NCBI GenBank assembly: GCA_029204225.1
Contig: CM055105.1
Coordinates: 14,806,147 to 14,870,146 of the forward strand
Direction: 5' to 3'
Length of the DNA stretch: 64,000 nucleotides
From: Diphasiastrum complanatum
Lineage: Eukaryota > Streptophyta > Lycopodiopsida > Lycopodiales > Lycopodiaceae
Every line of letters starts with the position of its first letter. The stretch's first letter is position 1. Positions 34,607 to 48,311 of this stretch are shown here, one piece after another. Under the pieces are notes generated by a model, which had not been told where the DNA came from, searched no databases, and saw only the letters and a list, made by a program, of their open reading frames with translations. The translations under genes were made by a program, and so were the position numbers.

Positions 34607-34812
34607 TATGCCACCGAAAATGTCACCCACTGCCCATGAAAAATGTCACGGTTTTGCAAAGAGAAAGGCTAAAAAACGTTTGAAAAAAAATGTATATAGA
34701 TTCTTTCCTTGGTTTAAAACTACATGTGTGTGTAACTATTTGTCATCCTTCATGATGACAAATATGTGCCCTTCTCATACCCTTCTCACCCCTCTCTCCC
34801 CCTCACTAATTA
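34607..34812 (+). mobile_element. Helitron head fragment lacking its tip
   Basis: 'tgccaccgaaaatgtcacc' and 'gctaaaaaacgtttgaaaaa' match the 5' regions of the Helitron copies at 44454 and 47390. The first ~60 bases, including the TC tip, are missing. It lies immediately next to the G4 LTR. Confidence 0.5.
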
Positions 34813-37860
<3,048 letters not shown>

Positions 37861-37869
37861 GTTTCAGAA

Positions 37870-38380
37870 AGTAGCGGATTTCCTACATGATATGCAGGAA
37901 ATGATACGGATTGCACGTGAGAATGTCTAGTGTACCCAGGATGGGGACTGACATTATGCAAGTCTGAAAAGATCACCGAGAGACTTCCAAGTGGGGGATT
38001 GGGTACCAGCAAGCATTATTAATTGTCCCCTAAAATTTAGAGGACCATTTAAGATCTTGAAAAAGATCAGATCCTTAGCTTACCAATTGGAATTTTTGGA
38101 TGGATCTCAAGTGCATCCTGGATTTCACGTAAGCCGTCTCTGAAAGAGTCTACGTGAAGGAGAGTATCTTGGATCTGGAGATCGATTGGACCTGTTGAAT
38201 GAATCGTCGGGTTTGTCTCCACTTGAACCCGGAAAGATCTTGGAAACAAGAACTAAACGATTGAGAAATCGTATAGTTACCGAGCATGTGGTTCAATGGA
38301 AGGGATATACAAACGATGACGATTCTTGGGAACAGAAAGGAAGCTTAAGGAAGATCTTTTCCAGTTTAAAGTTCTGAGGA
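37870..38380 (+). pseudogene. Gypsy chromovirus G5: integrase C-terminus and chromodomain
   Basis: The reading starts with 'VADFLHDMQEMIRIAREN', a segment also seen in G2. After two stops it continues 'FQVGDWVPA', 'LKFRGPFKILKKIRSLAYQL', 'VHPGFHVSRL' and the chromodomain 'PGKILETRTKRLRNRIVTEH' followed by 'VVQWKGYTNDDDSWE'. It ends in TGA at about 38375, just before the polypurine tract. Unlike G2, no C-terminal extension follows the chromodomain. Everything 5' of the integrase C-terminus is missing. Confidence 0.86.
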
Positions 38381-38392
38381 CATAACTTGAAT

Positions 38393-38910
38393 AAGGGGGG
38401 AAGAATGTCATGCCCATGACTGGTCTCGAATAGCGTGTCCATGCTAGTGACCGGTAGACCAACAAACCGTAAGTTAATTGTGACTATAAGGAAATTGGGG
38501 CCCTTATGTGAACATGGTCATAATTAATGGTTGTAGGCCTAAACACTTGATGGTGGATTTGTATGGATCTATCAGTGAGTCATTGGGGAACTGGATGACG
38601 TGGCCCAGATAGGCTGCAAAGGTGTCCAGTGAGATGTCACAGTGCACTACTAGTGGTGCATGGGCCTTGGAGGGTATAAGTATACCTATTGGGCTCTCAC
38701 TAGTGTATGCTTAATAGCATGACCAGTTGCAGGATGCTGTTGGTGTGATGCCATACTCCTCTTTGTGATTGATCCATAGCTTGAGGGCTAGATCCGTTCG
38801 ATCTAGGTTTGGTTGGGTTGGTTTGTCCACCATCAGGTTCCCTTGTGTTGCTTGTGATTGGCATGCTTAGAATAGGATCCTTGGATTGAGGACTTTATAG
38901 TTACTGTCCG
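38393..38910 (+). repeat. Polypurine tract and LTR-B of G5
   Basis: The tract 'aaggggggaagaa' (38393-38405) precedes 'tgtcatgcccatgactgg', an LTR start. A TATA-like 'gggtataagtatacc' is near 38673. The sequence matches the inverted copy at 63651-63166 up to 'ttggattgaggacttta' and then differs, so one copy is truncated or recombined there. The true right end is not certain. Confidence 0.8.
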
Positions 38911-39540
38911 AGTTAGCAGCATCCTATGGATGATACAGTTCGTGGCGAAATATTATGAATTCCACCAATCTTTTAGATTCGAGATTCCAGACATTGCTAT
39001 TGTCAATTTGGTCAGTGAAGTCCTCATAAATAATATTTCGGGTGTATACAATAAACACTCCATTGTAGTTGCGGACAACATTAAATAGATAGTTGTTTGT
39101 TTTGCAAACATTTTAAGTGGTTTTGGTCACATATCATGGAGTAACTGATAATAATTTGTTGTTTATATTTTGGATGCATGGAGCGTGTAATAGTTGTAAC
39201 TGCATCTTTCTACATACACAGCATGGACAATATTTGGCTTTGCTCAATACTTAGAAGACATAGGTGTTCATGATGTAGTGGATTGAGGTTCCACACTTTT
39301 GACGTAGACACCAATCATTTTGTGTATAAAGGATTTGGTTCTAAAATACAATTTTGTTAAAGGCCTTAATTTCTGTACAAATATGCATGAAGAGTGCCAT
39401 AAGTAGATAGTTGTTTGTTTTGCAAACAGTTTAAGTTTTGATTAGATGATGGATGCATGGATAATAATTTTTTGTTTGTGTTTTGGATGCATGCAACGTG
39501 TAACTATGTCTTTCTACATACATAGTGTGGTTAAATGGCG
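38911..39540. repeat. Non-coding DNA with ~135-base duplication
   Basis: 39085-39226 and 39401-39533 are diverged copies, both starting 'agatagttgtttgttttgca' and ending near 'tctacatacatag'. No gene. They lie just before the Helitron Rep fragment and may be its upstream region. Confidence 0.5.
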
Positions 39541-40436
39541 GATAAAAACAATGTAAGCAATATTGCTCCGGAGTGTGTACGCAATCATTTATCGTACAAG
39601 ACTCCTCCGGAGAATGAAACGGTGCTCGGAAAAAAGGCAAGATTAAACCGAAGGAAACAAGCTAAGAGGCAAGATTAAATCGAAGGAGACAAGCTAAGAG
39701 AAGAGCTTTGCATTCAGATAGAGGTGGTAGTGTTTCAGAAGTTGTTACATGTGGACCATCATTGACAATAGATTGTGAAAACACAGATCGATGTGTTGGC
39801 ACCAATGCCACCATTGGAGCATTCACTACCCTAGAACATGTGCGTACAAACCAATAGTACATGACTCCAGATCTTGAAAGCAAGTCCGAGAGGACACAGA
39901 GATTAAATCGAAGACAAATGGCAAAGAGAAGAAATTTAGCTTTGCAATTCTCTTTGGTTGAGCCTACTATTACGTCTGAATGCAACGACACAATTTCTGT
40001 ACAAGATTCGCACACAATAGTAAATGAAAATTTGACATGCATGCCAAGTGTTTGTGATTTTATGACACCAGTTCCATTTACACCTAGCATACGGGAGCAA
40101 CCTATTGATATGCAAGTTGTTTATGTTCCATGTAACAGAAACAAACGTACATCGTTTTCATTTTTTAAAATAGCATGGAGTGACAAAACACTTTCGTGTC
40201 ATGATGCGGGTTTAATGGAACATAAGTGTGTTCATTGTGAAGCTTTGAGATGGAAACAAGAGATTAATAGCTCATTTTGCTGCATGAAGGGAAAGATTAG
40301 GTTGTCGTGGTTTCCTGCACCACACTCGCACCTGCTTAGACTGTTTGCGTTAGACGATGAAAAAGCGGTGCATTTTCGAAAGAAAATAAGAAACTATAAA
40401 ATTCTCTTGCGTTTGCTTCCCTGGGTGTAAAACTGC
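39540..40436 (+). pseudogene. Helitron Rep/helicase N-terminal fragment
   Basis: The open frame 39861-40430 ends with 'DKTLSCHDAGLMEHKCVHCE' and then 'WKQEINSSFCCMKGKIRLSW' and 'HFRKKIRNY'. This is the N-terminal zinc-binding region of plant Helitron proteins (C-x2-C-x-A-x2-W ... CC-x2-G-K ... FR-x2-IR-x-Y-N), which comes before the Rep nuclease and helicase domains. Upstream are two or three copies of a basic motif ('ARLNRRKQAKRQ', 'QRLNRRQMAKRR'), common at the start of such proteins. The reading shifts frame after 'NY' near 40400, and the Rep (HUH) and helicase parts are absent. In life Rep and helicase drive rolling-circle transposition; this copy cannot. Confidence 0.72.
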
Positions 40437-41060
40437 TCACTTTTCATCCCTCTGTCTTTCTCAACATGGCTGCCTCCGCTCTCAAGAAGGTGTATCGATC
40501 TTTAGCAAACGTTGTACTTACAACAGAAGAGACCAATGCTCATAATCAATGGATATTACCTACTTTCACTCCATTCTAGGTTTATCAACATCGCTCTTTG
40601 TTCAAGTTACATGCTTCTACGTTCTATTTAGATAATCGTTCTATAGCAAAGCTTCCTTTAAATTCTTCAGAACATTTCATTCGATTGACTGAGATTAATT
40701 GAGAGTCCGATCGTCAACAAAATTAGCTCAAAACTATAACTTTGTTCACCTAGGACTTATTCAGATAGGCGTCAGAATGCCAACCGTACAATATCCCTGC
40801 TAATCACCCTTTCACAACCGAGCAACGCATTCAAAATTTCCAATCCAGAGTTTAATACGATTTGTCTGATCAACTTACACACCTTACCGCCTTATTAACT
40901 CCCGAACCCCGAGTGCAATCCCTGAATTCAGAACCTATCTTTACATTCTCCACCAAGTTCCCTATTCCTCCGAGCTTCTACTTTCCGATCAACATGGTTG
41001 GATCTTCTCCTCCAGAATCCTCCCATAATCATCCAAAAGCTGAAGCATCTCATACCAGTA

Positions 41061-41091
<31 letters not shown>

Positions 41092-41730
41092 CGGATTCAG
41101 TTTCTGCCTTCTGCCTTGAAGGAGTCGGTGGGCGATTTATTGGCAACAAGGCGATGTTTTTCTTGGCAATTCTAGAAAGAACAGTGAGTGAATAGCAATC
41201 TGGAGCAATCGCATGAACAGTAATCTGGAGAAATCTGCACTGCTCCCTCCATCTCCCTCCATAGGCGCATGAGTATATGTATGAAGAGCAATCTCCCTGC
41301 GGGTTTTCCTCCAACTGGTCTGAGCCTAATCAAGTGGGTGTCTCTCTCTCACTCTGTCTTTCTCTGTCACATATACACACCTCAGAAGCGTTGTTGTTGT
41401 TGGATACAAGCGTAGTGCCTCGTACAACACCATAGCAACCTATAGACAGGAAACATTGAGTGCAAGGCTTAGCAACACTCATTTGTGACTAATTTTCAGA
41501 AAACACAACAGCTAGGACTAAAAGATATTTGAGAAATCAGAAGACAATATTTTCTAATTTAACATGAAAGAAGAAACATGTAGTTCAAGGATCAGAGGAC
41601 AAAGAATCAGTGTACTACGAGTTTAAGGATGTTGAGCATGTCTGAGTTGGGAGGTTCAGATCCGTAGATTGTAAAGATTTATGTGCTTAGCCACTCTTGC
41701 CATTCGGGGTTAATACCAAGTAGCATTTGC
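40437..41730. other. Unassigned sequence with short CT tract
   Basis: A partial frame at 40466-40560 starts 'MAASALKKVYRSLANVVL' but I cannot name it and it runs into stops. A (CT)14 tract lies at 41059-41088. Nothing else recognised. Confidence 0.35.
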
Positions 41731-42200
41731 AGCCATCGGGTTCACACATTGCAAAGCACGATGTAAAGAATGCGGAGCATCTGTTGTCATTAGGAGCAGA
41801 GATTGCATAGCATATGCTGTCATTCGGAGCAATGAAGCATTTTTTAGAGAGTCCAATAAGGGCTGAACTTAGAGTGCTTGCTATTAGCAACGGTCACCAA
41901 ACATGGCCATTAGTATAGATTGCAGTCTAGACGAGAGTGCCTGTTTTGGAGTCTATGCTCTATTTGTTGTCTGGTGCTTCAAATGCATCAGATATGGCAA
42001 GCGATGTGTTGAGTAGCCGAACAGATTCTGCAGACACATCCCGTGTCAAAACGGGATGAAATTGCTGAGCACATGCAGCCATCGGGTTCACACATTGCAG
42101 AGCACGATGTAAAGAATGCGGAGCATCTGCTGTCATTAGGAGCAGAGATTGCATAGCATCTGCTGTCATCCGGAGCAAAGATTGCAGAGCCACAAACATT
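41731..42200. repeat. Diverged ~110-base repeat, two main copies
   Basis: 41731-41840 and 42076-42190 share 'gcagccatcgggttcacaca', 'gcacgatgtaaagaatgcgg' and 'ctgtcatt.ggagcaaaga' words. Inside each, a ~38-base unit around 'ggagcagagattgcatagca' is itself repeated. Confidence 0.75.
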
Positions 42201-42439
42201 GCAAGAGAAATCAGATTCTCTTGAGAATATTGGAGGCACCGATCAGAAATTAGACATATCCACAGGAGCAGCGGCGCAGAAGTTCTACCCCCCCCCCCCA
42301 AAGCTCGCGTGACATCACATGAACAAGTCATTGCACATGGAATGTTGTTTATGGAAACACTAACCAAATTTCATGAAGCCCTTCACACATTAGAACTTAG
42401 ACAAACAGTTTTCGGGCTTACCCACATTGGAAATCGGAC

Positions 42440-43811
42440 ATATCCACAGTAATGCCACTAATTATTAGTATTATAAGACGAGAGGAAACAAACGTATGAG
42501 CATCATGTAGTATTATTGTAAACGCCTGTGATGTGATAAATGATCCTATGATGTGAAGTTATCAATGAATTAACTCATGTAAAGACTATAGTTATTAGTC
42601 ATTCACATTGTTGTAACAACTGTCTGGGTATCCGCGAAATCGGAGAGGAATGATGAATGAGCTAAGGCGCATGAAAGTTGAGGATCGCGAACCGTGGCAT
42701 GCAATTCATTGCCAATTGCTCACTCACAACGCGATGTTGAGTGTTGCCGTCAACTCTGGAGTCTCCTTTTATTTCTGGTGGAGGGAGCCCTTTAGTTTAG
42801 CTGCTGACAAGTTTCTTCTTTTAGCTCCAGAGCCCATCCTTTACTTCTGTTCTGTGCACTCTCTTTCATGGTTTGTTTGCTTTTCAGAGAAACCAAACAC
42901 ACTGCACTGAAATGCACAAGTTTTTTTCTTAAAGAAAGTTATTGAAATTTACAACAACATCGCAGTACCCATCCGTCCCATGCTCTTTCAACAACATCAA
43001 CTATCTATAACACCCCCCCTCATTTTATTTGGGTTGTCAAATTTTTAAAAACTCTTGCATTCAAAATTCTCTACAAGGGAAGACTCTTTGTGACAACAAT
43101 AAAATACTTCAGATGCTACACTTTGTCAATAAGATAGATCTATGGTTTGTCGGAATCCTCGATATCTGGACCAGATTGGTGAGAATGTGACTAATCGATG
43201 CATGCATGCTAGGTTCCCGCAGTCCCCACTCCCACTCCTCTAACTATGTAGGCAGTAATGCCAGTAATTATTAGTATGATCCCCACTCCCACTCCTCTAA
43301 CTATGTAGGCAGTAATGCCAGTAATTATTAGTATGATAAGACGAGAGGAAACAAACGTATGAGCATCATGTAGTATTAAACGCCTGTGATGTGATACATG
43401 ATCATGTGATGAAGTTATCAATAGAATTAACTCATTCAAACACTATAGTATACAAGTGATTCAAAACAACTAATTTTCAGACCTGAATTACCGTATGGGC
43501 TTTGACTAACCATCACCTAATTTTCAAAAACTTGTCCTCACTCCCACTCTAACTACATAGGCAGTAATGCCAGTAATTATTAGTATGACAAGACGAGAGG
43601 AAACAAATTTATAAGCATCATCTAGTATTACTGTAAACACCTGTGATGTGATACATGATCCTATGATGTGAAGTTATCAATGGAATTAACTCATGCAAAC
43701 ACTATAGTTATTAGTCATTCACATTGTTGTAACCACTGTCTTGGGTATCCGCGAAATCGAAGAGGAATGATGAATGAGCTAAGGCGCATGAAAGTTGAGG
43801 ATCACGAACCG
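42440..43811. repeat. Triplicated ~250-base segment and a 57-base tandem repeat
   Basis: Three copies of a segment starting 'taatgccagtaattattagt' occur at about 42453-42694, 43310-43450 and 43562-43811. The first and third continue through 'gggtatccgcgaaatcg' and 'catgaaagttgaggatc' to 'gaaccg', where they diverge sharply (42694 and 43811). At 43226-43339 a 57-base unit ('ccccactcccactcctctaa' onward) stands twice in tandem. No gene. Confidence 0.82.
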
Positions 43812-44453
43812 TTGTGAGTGCCCGTCGACAACAGATCGCGGCTCGATTGTCTCTTCAGGGATTCCAAAAAATATTTTGCGTTTCGAGGTATTGTCTCTTC
43901 ATGGATTTTCGTGAAATTTTTGAGAAGCCTTAAAGGATTTTCGCAAAATTTTCGAGGCCTCTCCCTCCAGACAATCTTTACGCACCGACACTCCACACTT
44001 TCGAGGTATGTATTTTTGGGCCAGTTCAAGGTATGTTCGGGGGTATTTTTGGGCCATTTTCGAGGTATGTTCGGGGGTATTTTCGGGCATTTTCGAGGTA
44101 TTTTCGGGCCATTTTTGAGGGATTTTTGAGGTATTTATTGGCCATTTTCGAGATTCAGTGATTTTCACGAAATTTGCGTGAAACCTTCAGGCAAATTTTG
44201 CGAAATTTTCGCCACAATGCGACACTCTCCTCCCCCTCCCAAAAATTGCCTCCCCCTCCCGAACAATGTGACACGTCGGCTGGCACACTTTGGCCACGTA
44301 CACACATACATCTTCCACCCGTCAACGAGGACATACTAAACTTCCAAATCATCGGAAAATCATCACCCGTCAACGAGATACTCAATTTTCAAATCATCAA
44401 CCGTCGCCTAGATCGGCCGCCATTGCCCGTCAACGACGGGCACTCACAACTAG
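43812..44453 (+). mobile_element. Helitron-like segment with hairpin-CTAG 3' end and an inverted copy of that end
   Basis: The right end has a 6-base stem, 'gcccgt' (44425-44430) and 'acgggc' (44436-44441), then 'actcacaa' and CTAG (44450-44453) followed by T. This is the defining 3' end of Helitrons: hairpin, about 10 bases, CTRR, T. The left boundary (43812-43827, 'ttgtgagtgcccgtcg') is a perfect 16-base inverted copy of 44434-44449. It begins exactly where the duplicated flank 'gaaccg' breaks off. Inside, 44000-44155 is a minisatellite of 'ttttcgaggtatgttcgggg' type units. Whether the unit moved as a Helitron or as an inverted-repeat element is open. Confidence 0.55.
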
Positions 44454-44670
44454 TGTATATATATATAGATATTTTAGAGAGAGAGTGTAAGGGTTACCGT
44501 CAAAAAATTAACCCTGTGCCGCTAAAAATGTCACGCTCTGCCCGCGAAACATGCCACGCATTTTACAAAAAAAAAAAATGTCGTTTGGAAAAAAATGGTG
44601 AAACAAATAACACATGCAATCTTTCTTTTTTTTTCACACACATAGATTTGAAATTTTTTTCCCCGATGCT
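44454..44670 (+). mobile_element. Helitron 5' end region (second copy, head-to-tail)
   Basis: Directly after the CTAG of the preceding copy comes 'tgtatatatatatagatatt' then 'ttagagagagagtg' and the conserved head words 'aaaatgtcacgctctgcccg' and 'gtttggaaaaaaatg'. The same head starts the complete copy at 47390. The expected TC tip reads TG here. Confidence 0.55.
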
Positions 44671-45982
44671 GATCGTGATGGATGGTGGTCATCGCTTTCT
44701 ACTGGGCAAGCTTGGGTGGAAAGGCGAGGTGGATGATGAGGAGACAGATAGAGATCCTAGAAGCGGGGTACGCCCTACTTCAAATATGCATGTAAGGGGG
44801 CTTCAGAGCTTTTGCCAGCAATGTTTCTATATATTGGAGAGATTGTATATGAAGCACCAGTGGCTTATGTTTCCGGCGTGCTTCTTAAGAACCTTTGTGT
44901 CAGTGATTGGAGCGTGGGAGATCTATCAACACAATTCAAGTGCCAAAATCCCCATTGCAATGGATTGCGTAAAGCATGGAATTTTATATTCAGCTGGAGA
45001 CTGAAGAATACATAAAACTACATAATCCATCCGAGTTGCTTCCATGGAATAGGGGAGTGGAGCTCACTCAGGATTAGAAGGAGCTTGAGGCAGAACCCAA
45101 AAGGATGGCTCCACCCAACGGCAGATCAGCGATGTTGATTTATTGAGCTCTTTGTCCTGCTGCCCGATTCAACGTCTGGGCACCTAAGAAAACTCGCAGG
45201 GCCAAGAAATGACTGGTGCTGCGATCGGGGCAAGGGACAAGGGAATTTCATCGGCTCCTTCGAATTGGTCTGAGCCTTTTGTGAAGCACATCTTTGGTTA
45301 TTGGAGAGAAGGGATATGGCGGATTGCAGTGAATCAAACACAGAAATTCGGCATTCACATGGAACTTTTGCTGTATGATAGAAAAATGTGAGCAAGTAGC
45401 AATGTAAAGATAACATTTATCTGGTTGAGAGCTCCAGCAGACATCTCTGCATTAGAAAGATTAAGAGCTCCCTTTAAGTAACTGTATAATTTTTAAGAAA
45501 ATTCCAAAGATTGTGCTCCTTCGAAACAATAAATGATTACAGTAAGCAACAATTGTGCTCCTTCGCAGCAATAAATGTTGAGCAAATAAGCATCGGTGGG
45601 AAGGTGAGATGATTACATCCTATTTTGTAGATATTTGGATGTGGGAAGGTTTCTTTGCCTCAAGAAATCCCCACACGCAACTGTTTGCACATATCTCATT
45701 AGCGAAGCCACCAAAGGGTCCAGCTCCAAGGAACTGATAGGAAGCAGGGGTTTTTGGGGAGGTTTACAAGGCGCACCTCTCCTAGGATGGTTCACAACTG
45801 TGGTAGTGAAGAAAATATTCTAGAACGCTGCTCATGTGTCTTGAAAGTCTTGGAACTTTTATTCAAAATCCAGAAAGCAAGCTTTCTTTCAGCTCACATC
45901 GCACTGGACATCACATTACCATCTCTCTAATTCGCAAAGTTTGTAATGCATTCCGTTCCTTTTGGTTCTCTGCATGTAACTT
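44671..45982. other. Unassigned sequence inside Helitron island
   Basis: Partial frames such as 44812-45015 ('LYIGEIVYEAPVAYVSGVLL') and 45209-45391 ('GYWREGIWRIAVNQ') look more protein-like than the surroundings and could be captured exon pieces, but I cannot assign them. The 276-codon frame 44174-45004 crosses a transposon junction and is not a gene. Confidence 0.3.
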
Positions 45983-46400
45983 ATGATGCAGTCTCTTCTT
46001 TTTGCATCATGGCTTCATTCTTTGTTCCAAATATGCGTTGTTGCTGTTTGGCTGAGTATATTGTACACCAAGTCCAGCCTAGCACAGAATGGCATAACAA
46101 TCACAGATGAGCGTGAGAAGCAAGCATTTTACGATGTAATGGGAGTATTAAACCATGATTGGGACTCGAAAACCTTGCTAGATCCTTGTGGGGTTAATGC
46201 CATCAAAGGTATCAATTGTAATCTTGAAGGCAACACATTCTATTTTACAGATCTCAACTTCGGACCTACTTATGATAACACGCCAGCATGCAGCTTCAAT
46301 GCAACCATCCATCCATCAATTTTGCTTAGGCTGCTTTGCAAGTTTCTAAATACGAACACCTCCTTCGCTGGTTCTAGGGTTTGCAACCATAGATGACATG
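45983..46400 (+). pseudogene. N-terminal fragment of a PII-2-like leucine-rich repeat protein
   Basis: 137 codons beginning with a signal-peptide-like stretch ('VVAVWLSILYTKSSLAQ'). The mature N-terminus matches plant LRR proteins of the PIRIFORMOSPORA INDICA-INSENSITIVE 2 type: 'EKQAFYDVMGVLNHDWDS', 'LLDPCG', 'IKGINCNLEG', 'FTDLNFGPTYDNTPACS' and 'IHPSIL'. In that family this cap is followed by about ten leucine-rich repeats. Here the similarity stops within one repeat and the frame ends at 46396, so the receptor domain is missing. It is isolated among Helitron sequences, which suggests a captured fragment rather than a gene in place. Confidence 0.72.
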
Positions 46401-47340
46401 GATAGGTGGTTGTCTGAAAATCGCACAGGGGCCATACATTTGCGAGAAAGAGGCCCATTTGTAATAGCTTACGGCTTGCAAACTAATTCTAATTCAAAAT
46501 CTAAGCGTGCTGTATATGAAGACCCGAACTTTGCATTCCAGATTCCTTTACAGGCAGCAGTCAAGAGAGAGAGATCACTAGATTTATTGTAGGACGTTAA
46601 GTTTTCCCATATTTTTAGCATTTATTTCCTTTAGTCAGAAGTTCTCCTAGCAGGCTGGGTAAAAAAATTTCATCCCTCAACAAGTGCCACTACATCTTGC
46701 ACCAAGTTTCTACGGGAACTCATGATCATGCTAATTAAGCTTGAGAAGCTTGCTTTGGAGTTCATGCTTGAACTGTATTCATTATCTAGTGTAGGCCTCA
46801 ACAGTTTTTTAAATCAGTGCAATCCTTAAATATACACAAGTAGATTTTAAATTTGGCATGTTGTGACAAGTTACGTTCTTAGTCTAAATCATCTCAAGGA
46901 GTTTTTCTTGAATTATTCATCCATAGCATTACTCAATTTAGAGCAATTCAGCTTCTTGTGGCATCCTAGCCAATTCTTTTGCTTATGAAAGTAAGGAGTT
47001 CCTTTGTTAGAGCTTATCATTTCTTATCAATACCATTATTATTGAACAATGAAGGAGATGTAGGTCTCCACATTATGAAGCCCCAAAAGAAAGCAACATT
47101 GGGTGTAGCAGAATAAAGTGAAAAAGTAAGAGAATGATCAAGCTTCGATTCTAGGATTAAACCTAGGTGGTCTATCAGAAAAGGTCAACAAGTTTGGGAG
47201 ACACGAGGATGAAGCACATGGAAAGTTGGAAAAGGACAGAGCATGGTTTGGCTAAGGTCCTCAAAAATGGGAGAAGGCCTTAGATTTGGTAAACCTTTAA
47301 CTCTAATTTTGGGGGCTATATGACTACTTTAGTAGGCCTG

Positions 47341-47345
<5 letters not shown>
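46401..47345. other. No recognisable gene
   Basis: Downstream of the LRR fragment. AT-rich, without motifs I can name. It ends in a (TA)n tract (47346-47386) that served as the Helitron target. Confidence 0.4.
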
Positions 47346-47387
<42 letters not shown>

Positions 47388-47389
47388 CA

Positions 47390-47574
47390 TCTATATAGTA
47401 TAAAACTATTTTAGAGAGAGAATGCGTGTTTTGCCGTCAAAAATGTCATGCTCTGCCCGCAAAAAATGTCACTCATTTGCAAAGAAAAGAGCTAAAAAAT
47501 GTTTGAAAAAAATGACACACACAATACTTTTTTTAATTTTTGACACATTTCAAATTTCCAATTCCCCCCCCCCC

Positions 47575-47651
<77 letters not shown>

Positions 47652-48311
47652 GATCACGAGCACCCTCTCTGTGGATCGCGAGCAGGCAGGAGGCGGGATG
47701 GGTGGCTTGATACCCAGCTTTGAGCTCATACTCATCAAAAGATGTGGCTGGTTGCCCCCAAAAGATGCGGCTAGATAAACAAGAAGATATATTTGTGGAA
47801 ACTTTGTTGAAGTATGGCTATACAGGAAAATATTTGTCCAGAAAGGGTGCCAACAACCTATCTTTATCCAGTTGTTTGCACCTTCATCGTTAATTTATGT
47901 AACAAAGCTTACATATTCTCCCAAAATCTTCCTCATAGACGATATCATTGTTCGAACACAAAGATACAAACCAAGTTAAATACATATGTTCAGATAGTCA
48001 AATATTCAAGAACCATTTGTACATTACACATTCAATATATTGTCTACACACACTAGAAAATTGTGTTGCATATACAAGGCTTTCAATCTGCACTTTTAGA
48101 TTTTTAGTACCAAAAGGACTTGCAGATTTGCCAGGTTTGAGTTCTTGATCGGCCACCAACGAGGGACATACGCACTAGATCATCAGCCGCCACCTAGATC
48201 GGTCATCATCGCCCGTCAACAAATATTGAATTTCCATATTGAATTTCCAAATCATCAGCCGTCACCTAGATCGGCCGCCATTGCCCGGAAACGACGGGCA
48301 CTCACAACTAG
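47390..48311 (+). mobile_element. Complete non-autonomous Helitron, 922 bp
   Basis: The 5' end is TCTATATAG... at 47390 preceded by A. The 3' end is CTAG at 48308-48311 followed by T, so the insertion is exactly between A and T, the Helitron rule. A hairpin ('gcccg' 48283-48287, 'cgggc' 48295-48299) stands nine bases before CTAG. There are no terminal inverted repeats and no target duplication. Inside are the shared head words ('aaaatgtcatgctctgcccg'), a C-run and (CT)36 microsatellite at 47568-47648, and several 'cgcccgtcaac' repeats near the tail. It has no Rep/helicase gene, so it would need a partner. Confidence 0.72.
47577..47648. repeat. (CT)n microsatellite carried by Helitron
   Basis: 36 CT units preceded by a run of ten or so C. 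It is placed at the same point relative to the Helitron head as the longer CT tract after the head fragment at 34607, although an LTR-B fragment lies between there. Confidence 0.97.

Noticed and set aside
41731-42200. CRISPR-like repeated array
   Set aside because: Repeat units are diverged and irregularly spaced, with no constant spacer length; this is plant repeat DNA.
44174-45004. 276-codon open frame, the second longest on the list
   Set aside because: It crosses a Helitron tail-to-head junction and poly-A/poly-T runs, has no domain, and a different frame holds the more protein-like pieces.
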